Shown here piece by piece: positions 16,650 to 23,949 of a DNA stretch of 64,000 nt (position 1 is the stretch's first letter; every line of letters starts with the position of its first letter). The notes under the pieces were generated by a model. The model worked only from the letters and a program-made list of their open reading frames with translations. It ran no database searches and was not told where the DNA came from. The DNA comes from Kribbella rubisoli. Its GTDB lineage: Bacteria > Actinomycetota > Actinomycetes > Propionibacteriales > Kribbellaceae. The DNA lies in NCBI RefSeq assembly GCF_004217145.1, contig NZ_SHKR01000011.1, positions 992,001-1,056,000 of the forward strand, read 5' to 3'. The position numbers and the translations under genes are program-made.

Positions 16650-16750
16650 GGACAAGCTCGACAGGACCTAACCGGCCCGAGGGGCCAATGCAGGCTCCGC
16701 TGACTAGCAGATCCTCTTCAGTGGACGTATATGTCCTGTCGACCTTGCGC
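16650..16750. repeat. 101-bp inverted-motif block, right of the DUF559 gene
   Basis: GGACAAGCTCGACAGGA at 16650-16666 is followed 76 bp later by its inverted relative at 16734-16750, which reads GCGCAAGGTCGACAGGA on the minus strand. Spacing and length equal those of the left block exactly, and both pairs are symmetric about 16192 in the DUF559 gene. The block ends three bases before the GntR stop codon. Interior sequence is unrelated to that of the left block. Confidence 0.85.
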
Positions 16751-16753
16751 GCA

Positions 16754-17464
16754 CTATTCGCCCAGGCGGGTGTGGATGCCGTTGAAGTGGCTCTTCATGG
16801 AGTGGGCGTAGGTGTCGGGGTCGGCCGATTCCAAGGCATTGAGAAGGTCTCGGTGCCAGGCGGCGGCGTCCGCGGGGGTGTAGCGGGCGCCGGGGAGGCG
16901 GGCGTCTACCTGGGCGAAGGTGCGCCAGAAGACGGACAGTAGGTCGATGACCAAGGCGTTGCCGAGGGGCTCGTAGAGGGCTTGGTGGAAGGCCCAGTCC
17001 TCGTCGGGGAAGTACTGGCCGTCGGTGGCCTTGGCTTCCATGCGTTGGACGATCGGCTCCAACGCGTCGTACCCGTACTGCTTGAAGTGGGCGACCACGT
17101 CGTCCGCCAGGCCGACCTCGATGGCCTGGCGGACCTCCAGGACGTTCTGTACGTCGCGGAGGTCGCCCGCCATCGACTGCGACATCCGGAAGGCCAGTCC
17201 GTCCTCGAGGGACTGCAGGTTGACCTCGCCGACGTACGTCCCGTACCCGTGCCGGATCTCGATGATGCCGACGGCCTGCAGTGCCTTCATCGCCTCGCGC
17301 AGCGGGTGCCGGCCGACGCCGAGCTGCGCCATCAGCTCCTGCTCGTTGGGCAGCGGGTCACCCGCCTTCAGCCCGCGCTCCAGGATGTACGACTTCATCG
17401 CATCCCGGATGAAGGACTGATTCCCTGCCGCACCTCGTGCCCGGCTGAGCCCACCCGTTGTCAC
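16754..17464 (-). CDS. GntR/FadR-family regulator of the sialic-acid cluster
   Basis: 236 aa, GTG start with GGGAGG upstream. N-terminal winged helix (about residues 17-80): PLPNEQELMAQLGVGRHPLREAMKALQAVGIIEIRHGYGTYV is the GntR signature; the C-terminal FCD ligand domain follows (EVRQAIEVGLADDVV, DWAFHQALYEPLGN, HRDLLNALESAD). Third gene of the sialidase-lyase operon, 27 bp after the lyase. FadR-type regulators of this arrangement bind a short palindrome near the operon promoter and release it on sugar binding; the candidate site is 19502-19521. NanR-like role is inferred from context. Confidence 0.85.
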   Translation of the reverse strand: MTTGGLSRARGAAGNQSFIRDAMKSYILERGLKAGDPLPNEQELMAQLGVGRHPLREAMKALQAVGIIEIRHGYGTYVGEVNLQSLEDGLAFRMSQSMAGDLRDVQNVLEVRQAIEVGLADDVVAHFKQYGYDALEPIVQRMEAKATDGQYFPDEDWAFHQALYEPLGNALVIDLLSVFWRTFAQVDARLPGARYTPADAAAWHRDLLNALESADPDTYAHSMKSHFNGIHTRLGE

Positions 17465-17491
17465 TGCCGGCCTCCCTAGGTTAGGAATCGC

Positions 17492-18427
17492 TCAGTGTAA
17501 TCCGGCGCGGTCGAGTAGGGGCCGGACCGCGGCGATCTCCGTGTCGTTCAAAGGAATGCAGGGGTACGCCGTGATCGGGCAGTCGATCACGCCGAGCAGA
17601 TGCAGCCCTGCCTTGAACGCACCCAGCGCGGCCGAGCTCGCGCCCATCCGCTTCCGGTCCGCGACGTTGATGATGTCGAACAGCCGGAACAGCCGGTCTT
17701 GCTCCGCCCGGGCAGCCGCCGCATCCCCGGCGACAGCCGCCTTGAACAGCCGGACGTAGCCCGCCGGGTCCACGTTGCCCAGACCAGGTACGACGCCGTC
17801 CACGCCGAAGGCCAGTGCGGAGTCGACTGTCACCTCGGAGCCGGTCATGATCGCGAAGTCGTCCAACTGCGTCTCGCGACGGGAGAGCACCAACTCGCGC
17901 AACGACGTCTCCTGGCCGGACGAATCCTTCACGCCGGCGATCACTCCCTGCTCGCCAAGATCCATGACGACGGAGGCTGGGAGCTTGGTGCCGACTCGGG
18001 ACGGGATGTCGTAGGCGTAGAGCGGCACGTCGCCCGCGAGACCAGCCAGCTTGACGAAGTGGCGCTCGATCTCGGCGCGGTGTGTGGCTGCGTAGAAGGG
18101 GGCTGTGGCGACCAGTGCGTCGACACCTGCCTTGAGAGCGGCGGAGACGTGTGCGGCGACCCGGTTGGTCGACGTGTCGATAACGCCGGCCAGCACCGGC
18201 ACCTGTCCGGCCACCTCCGCCACGGTCGTTTCCAGCACGACCTGCCGCTGCTCGTCGGTCAGGAACGTGCCCTCACCGGAGGTGCCGAGCACGAACACCC
18301 CGTTCACACCCCCGGCCAACTGGTACTGGATCAGCCGCGCCAGCGACGCGGTGTCGACGTCGTACGACGGGGTGAGCGGAGTGACGAGCGGCGGTACGAC
18401 GCCAGTCAATCGGGCGGATGCGGTCAA
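17492..18427 (-). CDS. Dihydrodipicolinate synthase/N-acetylneuraminate lyase family aldolase
   Basis: 311 aa from a TTG at 18427 with GGGAG five bases upstream; an in-frame TTG at 18445 would overlap the sialidase stop. Class I aldolase features of the DapA/NanA family: GTSGEGTFLTDEQ (the substrate carboxylate loop), YDIPSRVGTKLP with the catalytic Tyr, and IAGVKDSSG with the Schiff-base Lys. The setting next to a sialidase makes N-acetylneuraminate lyase (Neu5Ac to ManNAc plus pyruvate) more likely than lysine biosynthesis. Substrate remains inferred, since DapA-like sequences are difficult to separate by eye. Confidence 0.82.
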   Translation of the reverse strand: MTASARLTGVVPPLVTPLTPSYDVDTASLARLIQYQLAGGVNGVFVLGTSGEGTFLTDEQRQVVLETTVAEVAGQVPVLAGVIDTSTNRVAAHVSAALKAGVDALVATAPFYAATHRAEIERHFVKLAGLAGDVPLYAYDIPSRVGTKLPASVVMDLGEQGVIAGVKDSSGQETSLRELVLSRRETQLDDFAIMTGSEVTVDSALAFGVDGVVPGLGNVDPAGYVRLFKAAVAGDAAAARAEQDRLFRLFDIINVADRKRMGASSAALGAFKAGLHLLGVIDCPITAYPCIPLNDTEIAAVRPLLDRAGLH

Positions 18428-18441
18428 GGGGTCTCCCAACC

Positions 18442-19485
18442 TCAAAAGGCGAATGTGGCAAAGCGCAAGGTCGCGAACGAGGACGTCTCACCGGCCTCGT
18501 AGAAGATGCCGACGGACCCGTCGGCCAGCAGCACCAGATCGGAGTACCCGGCCATGCCCTCGTGCACGACCAGAGCCGGCTCCCACGACACACCGGAGTC
18601 CTCAGACACGAAGACGGTCAGCTCACGGCGGGACGTCGGGTTGACCGGTGTTGACAGCAGCAGCCGTCCGTCGGGCAGACAGACCACGCTGCCCTGGATA
18701 CCCGGTGCCGTGATCTCAGGGATCCCGGCGTACGGCGCATCGAGGGTCTGGCCGCTGTCGGACGACCAGGCGTGCACGCGGGCCGGTCCGGTGCCCTGGT
18801 GGTTGCGGGCGTTGAAGTAGAGCCGTCCGTCGGGCAGCTCGGTCACAGTGGTCTCGTTGGCGTTGATCTCCGCGCCGTCGTTGCGATCGGCGAAGCCCAC
18901 CGACCAGGTGACACCACCGTCGTCACTCACGATGCAGTGCCCACCGTTCAGACGGATCAGGTCGTCTACGGGCTCAGACGGCACAAAAGAGTGGTTCGCC
19001 GGTACGACGAGACGCCCCGAGCGCAGCGCGATCCCGTGACACGGTCCGGTCGCATACCAACCCCAGTCCGCCCTTTTGACCTGACCAGTGATCTCCACCG
19101 TCGGGCTCCAGGTCGCACCGTCGTCCGACGACCGCTGGACGAACACGCGCCGCCCCGACTCCGGATCGGTGCCACGAGCCAATGACATCTCGACGGCGTC
19201 CGCCCCGTTCTCCACCGTCACCAGCACAACGTCGACGGACACCGGGTCGAACAGCGGCACCGGGTTCCCGCAGGTCTTGCCGGCCTTCGCCGACACCACC
19301 TGAACCGGCAGCCACGTCTGCCCGCCGTCCAGCGAACGCCGCAGGACGATCTCGATCTCGCCCGCGTCACCGGACCCGTGCAGCCGTCCCTCGCAGAACG
19401 CCAGCACCAGCGGACCCCGCGCCACCACGGACGGGATCCGGAACGTGTGATAGCCGCTCCCGGCGGGGTCGAAGACGATTTCCAT
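18442..19485 (-). CDS. Exo-alpha-sialidase (neuraminidase)
   Basis: 347 aa from the ATG at 19485; the alternative ATG at 19506 falls inside the operator. FRIP motif (arginine of the carboxylate triad) at residues 15-18, and a series of Asp-box repeats S-x-D-x-G-x-T-W: SLDGGQTW, SSDDGATW, SDDGGVTW, SSDSGQTL, SEDSGVSW, as in six-bladed sialidases of GH33. No signal peptide is visible, so it may act on imported sialosides in the cytoplasm. First gene of an operon with the lyase 14 bp downstream and the GntR regulator; divergent sugar importer across a shared palindrome. Confidence 0.88.
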   Translation of the reverse strand: MEIVFDPAGSGYHTFRIPSVVARGPLVLAFCEGRLHGSGDAGEIEIVLRRSLDGGQTWLPVQVVSAKAGKTCGNPVPLFDPVSVDVVLVTVENGADAVEMSLARGTDPESGRRVFVQRSSDDGATWSPTVEITGQVKRADWGWYATGPCHGIALRSGRLVVPANHSFVPSEPVDDLIRLNGGHCIVSDDGGVTWSVGFADRNDGAEINANETTVTELPDGRLYFNARNHQGTGPARVHAWSSDSGQTLDAPYAGIPEITAPGIQGSVVCLPDGRLLLSTPVNPTSRRELTVFVSEDSGVSWEPALVVHEGMAGYSDLVLLADGSVGIFYEAGETSSFATLRFATFAF

Positions 19486-19501
19486 CGCGCCGACTCTTGA
19501 A

Positions 19502-19521
19502 GACATAGGACGTACTATGTC
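19502..19521. promoter_or_regulatory. Palindromic operator between sialidase operon and ABC importer
   Basis: GACATAGGACGTACTATGTC is palindromic at 18 of 20 positions (GACATAG-n-ACGT-n-CTATGTC). It contains TACTAT (19513-19518), a -10-like hexamer for the rightward importer genes, and a mirrored hexamer for the leftward sialidase operon. Size and form suit a FadR-type GntR dimer such as the one encoded at 16754-17464. A single site would control both directions. Confidence 0.7.
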
Positions 19522-19553
19522 ATGGTGTGGCCCTCCGATGGAAGTGAGGCCCA

Positions 19554-21176
19554 ATGCCAGTCAGCAGAAGATCTTTCCTCGGCGGTGGCCTGGCCGCCGC
19601 CGCTGTCGCGGTCACCGGTACGCCGCTGCTGGCGGGGTGCGCGTCGGACAAGAAGAACACCGCGGCCGCCAACTCGGCGGTGAAACTCCCGACCTACACG
19701 AAGTACGGCGAGATCAAGCCGGACCTGCCCGGCACCGACGTGGTGCTCGACGGGTTCCTGAAGTACCCGGCGAACCCGGTGAAGGCGATTGCCGAGGCAC
19801 CTGGTGACGGCAAGCCGATCACGTTCATGACCAACATCCCGGGCGCGATCCCGCCGTCGGTCGACAAGAACCAGTTCTGGCAGGAGCTGAACAAGCGGCT
19901 CGGCTCCGAACTGCAGATCAGCATGGCGTCGAACGACGAGTACAACGACAAGTTCGCCACCCGGATCGCCGGCGGCGACCTGCCGGACATCCTGAACGTC
20001 CCGCCGGGCACGCCGCAGATCCCCGGACTGCTCAAGGCCAAGGCGATGGACCTGACCGAGCATCTGTCCGGCGATGCCGTGAACAAGTACCCGTTCCTGG
20101 CGAACATCCCGAGCCTGTACTGGAAGGGCTGCGTCTTCAACGGCGCGATCTACGGCGTCCCGGTGCCGCGCGGAATGTCGCGTACGTCGCTGCCGCTGTA
20201 CCGCACCGACCTGCTCGCCGCGAAGGGCATCAACGATCCGGCGCCGAAGAACTTCGAGGAGTTCTTCGACATCTGCAAGGAGATGACCGCGGCGAAGGAG
20301 AACCGCTGGGCGTGGACCCGCGTGCCCACGTCGTACATCCGGATGATGCTCGGCCTTCCGAACAACTGGAAGCAGGAGGGCGGCAAGTTCACCTCGGTGT
20401 ACGAGGTCGACGGCAACGAGGACGCGCTCGAGGCGTCGCGCAAGATGGTGGCGGCCGGTGTCATCAACCCGGACACGTTCAGCGCCAAGGCCGCCGCCCG
20501 CAAGCAGTGGTTCAACGGCGGCACCGCAGCATTCGACTACGACAGCTTCGTGGCCTGGAACCAGTACTACTCCGACAACACCGCCGGCGACGCGTTCGGC
20601 GTCAACATGCTGGACGTACCGGGCTTCAGCAGTGGTGACGGCAAGGTGTGGATGGGTGCGGCGCTGAACAACGTCACCGCGTTCAACAAGTCCACCAAGC
20701 ACTCCGTGGAGACGCTGCTCAAGGTGGCGAACTGGATGGCCGCACCGTTCGGCACGGAGGAGTACCTGTTCCGCAAGTACGGCGTGGCGGGCCGGCACTA
20801 CACCATGCAGGGCACGGACCCGGTCCCGACCAAGACCGGTGTCGTGGAGACGGGCATCGGCCTGCAGTACATCTCCGACTCCACGCTGGCGCTCTACTGG
20901 GCCGGCAAGCCCGACGTACCGACGAACCAGCACAAGATCCAGCAGAAGATCGCGGACCGGCTCGTGTACGACGCGTCGTACGGGCTGTACTCCGACACGA
21001 TGTCGAAGCAGTGGGGTCAGCTGACCGGCGTACTGACCGATCTGGAGAACCAGATCGTGCAGGGCAAGAAGCAGGTATCCGAGTGGGCGCCCGCGGTCAA
21101 GACCTTCCTGTCCTCGGGCGGTGAGAAGATCCGCGGCGAGCTGCAGGACGCTTTCACCGCGACAGGCGGGAAGTAA
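19554..21176 (+). CDS. Sugar ABC transporter substrate-binding lipoprotein (LplA-like)
   Basis: 540 aa. Tat-type signal SRRSFLGGG at residues 4-12 and lipobox LAGC with Cys29, so it is a folded, exported, lipid-anchored protein. The body is a family 1 extracellular solute-binding protein of the large LplA type (PDILNVPPGTPQIPGLL, GVINPDTFSAKAAARKQWFNGG, GTEEYLFRKYG). ATG has GAAGTGAGG upstream. Overlapping permease genes follow. Adjacent to sialidase, lyase and regulator, so the probable ligand is sialic acid or a sialylated glycan. Specificity is inference. Confidence 0.88.
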   Translation: MPVSRRSFLGGGLAAAAVAVTGTPLLAGCASDKKNTAAANSAVKLPTYTKYGEIKPDLPGTDVVLDGFLKYPANPVKAIAEAPGDGKPITFMTNIPGAIPPSVDKNQFWQELNKRLGSELQISMASNDEYNDKFATRIAGGDLPDILNVPPGTPQIPGLLKAKAMDLTEHLSGDAVNKYPFLANIPSLYWKGCVFNGAIYGVPVPRGMSRTSLPLYRTDLLAAKGINDPAPKNFEEFFDICKEMTAAKENRWAWTRVPTSYIRMMLGLPNNWKQEGGKFTSVYEVDGNEDALEASRKMVAAGVINPDTFSAKAAARKQWFNGGTAAFDYDSFVAWNQYYSDNTAGDAFGVNMLDVPGFSSGDGKVWMGAALNNVTAFNKSTKHSVETLLKVANWMAAPFGTEEYLFRKYGVAGRHYTMQGTDPVPTKTGVVETGIGLQYISDSTLALYWAGKPDVPTNQHKIQQKIADRLVYDASYGLYSDTMSKQWGQLTGVLTDLENQIVQGKKQVSEWAPAVKTFLSSGGEKIRGELQDAFTATGGK

Positions 21177-22138
21177 TGCTGCAACGATCGTCGCTCCTCC
21201 GTAGATCCAAGACGGGTCCGCAGCAGCAGCTGAGCCTCGGCCGGCGGCTGCTGCGGGATCGCGTGCTGCTGCTGTTCGCACTGCCCGGCTGCGCGCTGAT
21301 CATCGTGTTCCACTACGTGCCGCTGCTGGGCAACGTGATCGCGTTCAAGGACTACCAGCCGTACCTGGGCATCACCAGCAGCGACTGGTCGGGCTGGGCG
21401 AACTTCAGCGTGATCTTCAACGGCGACCCGGCGTTCCTGCGGGCGCTGAAGAACACGCTGATCCTCACCTGCCTGCAGTCGGTCTTCGTGTTCCCCGCGC
21501 CGATCCTGCTCGCGCTGCTGCTGAACTCGCTGTTCTCCGAGCGGATCAAGCGGATCGCGCAGAGCATCCTGTACCTGCCGCACTTCATGTCGTGGGTGAT
21601 CGTGGTCGCGCTGTTCCAGCAGATGCTCGGCGGCAGCGGGTTGCTGAACAACTACTTGCGGTCCCACGACCTGGCCACCATCAACATCATCGGGAACTCC
21701 GAGCTGTTCCACGTGTTGCTGACGTCGCAGATCATCTGGAAGGACACCGGGTGGGCGACCATCCTCTTCCTGGCCGCGCTGTCCCAGATCGACTCGCAGC
21801 TGTACGAGGCGGCGAGTGTGGACGGCGCGAGCCGGATGAAACAGCTGTGGCACGTCACGCTGCCCGGACTGCGCGGGATCATCATCCTGCTGTTCATCCT
21901 GCGGCTCGGTGACTCGCTGACCGTCGGGTTCGAGCAGATCATCCTGCAGCAACAGGCGGTCGGGCGCGACGTCAGCGAAGTCCTGGACACGTACGTCTAC
22001 AACAACGGCGTGCTCGGTGGCGCGTGGGGTGTCGCGGCCGCGGTCGGCCTGGTCAAGGGCGTCGTCGGCGTGATCCTCGTCCTCACCGCGAACAAGGTCG
22101 CCCACATCTTCGGCGAGCAGGGGGTGTACCAGCGATGA
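21176..22138 (+). CDS. Sugar ABC transporter permease (LplB-like)
   Basis: 320 aa, ATG overlapping the substrate-binding gene stop by one base. About six membrane segments, starting with LLFALPGCALIIVFHYVPLLGN, the conserved opening of LplB/YtcP-type permeases. The cytoplasmic EAA loop EAASVDGASRMKQLW that docks the ATPase is near residue 210. First half of the membrane channel for the sugar captured by the upstream lipoprotein. No ATPase gene is present in the operon, as is usual when a shared MsiK-type ATPase is used. Confidence 0.9.
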   Translation: MLQRSSLLRRSKTGPQQQLSLGRRLLRDRVLLLFALPGCALIIVFHYVPLLGNVIAFKDYQPYLGITSSDWSGWANFSVIFNGDPAFLRALKNTLILTCLQSVFVFPAPILLALLLNSLFSERIKRIAQSILYLPHFMSWVIVVALFQQMLGGSGLLNNYLRSHDLATINIIGNSELFHVLLTSQIIWKDTGWATILFLAALSQIDSQLYEAASVDGASRMKQLWHVTLPGLRGIIILLFILRLGDSLTVGFEQIILQQQAVGRDVSEVLDTYVYNNGVLGGAWGVAAAVGLVKGVVGVILVLTANKVAHIFGEQGVYQR

Positions 22139-23022
22139 GTACCAAGATCGTCCAGGGCGTGCCGATGCCCGGCTGGCCGATGCGGATCTTCAAGGGACTC
22201 GTGCTGCTGGTCTTCTGCGCGGTCGTGATCATCCCGTTCGTCGGCGTGATCTCGACCAGCGTGGCGCCGAACAAGCAGATCAACGAGTCCGGCGGCCTGG
22301 TGCTGTTCCCGAAGTCGGTCAACTTCGCGGCGTACGAATCGCTGTTCGCCGGCGGCGTGGTGACGCAGGCACTGTTCGTCAGCATCTTCGTCACCGTCAT
22401 CGGCACGGTGCTCAGTCTGACCGTGTCGTGTCTGCTCGCGTACGCGCTGGCGCGGCCCAGCTTCACCGCCGGGCGGCCGATCCTGCTGATCGTGCTGTTC
22501 AGCATGCTGTTCTCACCAGGCATCATCCCGACGTACCTGACCGTGAAGGGCGTCGGGCTGCTGGACAGCATCTGGGCCCTGATCGTGCCGACGATGATCA
22601 GCGCGTTCAACGTCGTCGTCCTGCGGGCGTTCTTCATGAACCTGCCGAACGAGATCACCGAGAGCGCCCGGATCGACGGCGCGGGTGAGCTCAAGACGTT
22701 CACGTACATCGTGCTGCCGCTGTCGAAGGCAGTGCTGTCGGTGATCGGCCTGTTCTACGCGGTGGCCTACTGGAACGCGTTCTTCTCCGCCCTGCTCTAC
22801 CTCAACGACTCCAAGCTCTGGCCGTTGCAGCTGGTACTGCGGACGTACGTCATCAACGACACCCAACTGGGCAGCGCCGAGCTGGGCACCGAACTGCTCC
22901 CGCCGCAGGCCTCGATCCAGATGGCGATCCTGGTCGTGTCGATCGTGCCGATCCTGATCATCTACCCGTTCCTGCAGCGCCACTTCGCGAAGGGCGTTCT
23001 CACCGGCGCCGTCAAGGGCTGA
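22135..23022 (+). CDS. Carbohydrate ABC transporter permease (LplC-like)
   Basis: 295 aa from the ATG at 22135, overlapping the previous stop as ATGA and preceded by a G-rich site; the frame is open further upstream only as a shadow. Six hydrophobic segments, IIPFVGVISTSVAPNKQI near the start and the EAA loop ESARIDGAGELK near residue 180. Partner of the preceding permease in the importer. It ends the operon; a long hairpin lies 33 bp after the stop. Confidence 0.9.
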   Translation: MSTKIVQGVPMPGWPMRIFKGLVLLVFCAVVIIPFVGVISTSVAPNKQINESGGLVLFPKSVNFAAYESLFAGGVVTQALFVSIFVTVIGTVLSLTVSCLLAYALARPSFTAGRPILLIVLFSMLFSPGIIPTYLTVKGVGLLDSIWALIVPTMISAFNVVVLRAFFMNLPNEITESARIDGAGELKTFTYIVLPLSKAVLSVIGLFYAVAYWNAFFSALLYLNDSKLWPLQLVLRTYVINDTQLGSAELGTELLPPQASIQMAILVVSIVPILIIYPFLQRHFAKGVLTGAVKG

Positions 23023-23054
23023 TCACAGCCCCGTCTCAAAGTGCCTTTCGGGGG

Positions 23055-23089
23055 TTGCCCAGGGCAACGCCAGGGTTGCGCCTGGGCAA
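23055..23089. terminator. Strong hairpin after the importer operon
   Basis: TTGCCCAGG (23055-23063) pairs with CCTGGGCAA (23081-23089), and the stem continues inward as GCAAC/GTTGC with a one-base bulge around a six-base loop. There is no U-run, so it could be an actinobacterial L-shaped terminator or a structured region in the leader of the PAP2 gene that starts at 23123. Confidence 0.55.
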
Positions 23090-23122
23090 ACCCTGTGGGA
23101 ACGGCAGGTACCGTCGAAAAGT

Positions 23123-23911
23123 ATGGGGATCGAAGCGCTGGAGCGGGTGGGGCAGGGTGGGGAACAGCAGCAACGAGGAGTCCAGGTCTTCTGGAGGGTG
23201 GTACGGGAAGCAGTCCTGTTGGCCACCCTCTTCCTCGTCTACAGTGCGGGCCGGCAGATCGCGGCCCGGCATACCGGCTCCGCGCTCGACCATGCACACG
23301 AAGTGCTGTCGTTCCAGAACTGGCTGCACCTGCCGAACGAGGCCACGATCCAGCACTGGGCGCTCCAGTTCCCTCATCTGGTCCAAGGCGCCAACCTGTA
23401 CTACGCGAGCGTGCATGCACCGCTGACTGCCGCCGTGCTGCTGTGGCTGAGCATCTGGCGGCCGAAGGCCTATTCGCATGTCCGGTGGACGATGGTGTCG
23501 CTCACCGGATTGGCACTGGTCGGTCACATCGCGTTCCCGCTGGCGCCGCCGCGGATGATGCCGGGCTTCGTCGACACCGGGCTGCGGTTCGGTCAGTCCG
23601 TGTACGGGCCGGACCACACCGGCGGGCCGACGAACCAGTTCGCCGCCATGCCGAGCCTGCACGTCGGCTGGGCGGCCCTGATCGCGCTGTCGATGATCCT
23701 GATCACCAGGTCGCGCTGGCGCTGGCTGTGGCTGCTGCACCCGATCGTCACGTTCAGCGTGGTCGTCGTGACCGGCAACCACTACTGGCTGGACGGCATC
23801 GTCGCACTGCTACTGCTCGCGGCCAGCCTGCCGTTCCTGCTTCGGTCCGGCCTGCACGCCGACAGGCCGCGCTCGCGTAATTCGGTACCACCGCGGAAGG
23901 TGCTCAAGTAA
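23123..23911 (+). CDS. PAP2-family membrane phosphatase/inositolphosphotransferase-like
   Basis: 262 aa with about six membrane segments. The phosphatase motifs are AAMPSLHVGW (around residue 175) and GNHYWLDGIVALLL (around 217), the C2/C3 motifs of the PAP2/AUR1-like group; the first His acts as proton donor and the second as nucleophile. The early KX6RP motif is not conserved in classical form, as in inositolphosphotransferase-type members. Probable role: phospholipid head-group or undecaprenyl-phosphate metabolism at the membrane. No signal peptide. Transcribed toward helR, 38 bp downstream. Confidence 0.8.
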   Translation: MGIEALERVGQGGEQQQRGVQVFWRVVREAVLLATLFLVYSAGRQIAARHTGSALDHAHEVLSFQNWLHLPNEATIQHWALQFPHLVQGANLYYASVHAPLTAAVLLWLSIWRPKAYSHVRWTMVSLTGLALVGHIAFPLAPPRMMPGFVDTGLRFGQSVYGPDHTGGPTNQFAAMPSLHVGWAALIALSMILITRSRWRWLWLLHPIVTFSVVVVTGNHYWLDGIVALLLLAASLPFLLRSGLHADRPRSRNSVPPRKVLK

Positions 23912-23949
23912 CGTAGCTGGGCTCCCCCACTGCTGCCGGAGGTTTCTGC

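Noticed and set aside
15634..16750. DUF559 element as a classical insertion sequence
   Set aside because: There is no transposase and no clear target-site duplication at the outer ends; the motif pairs resemble REPIN geometry more than IS ends.
19515..21281. Long antisense frame over the substrate-binding lipoprotein gene
   Set aside because: No recognisable domains; the sense strand has a Tat signal, lipobox and operon overlap.
23912..23949. Rifamycin-associated element expected before helR
   Set aside because: The 38-bp gap has no inverted repeat of that kind; any control element would have to lie inside the PAP2 gene.
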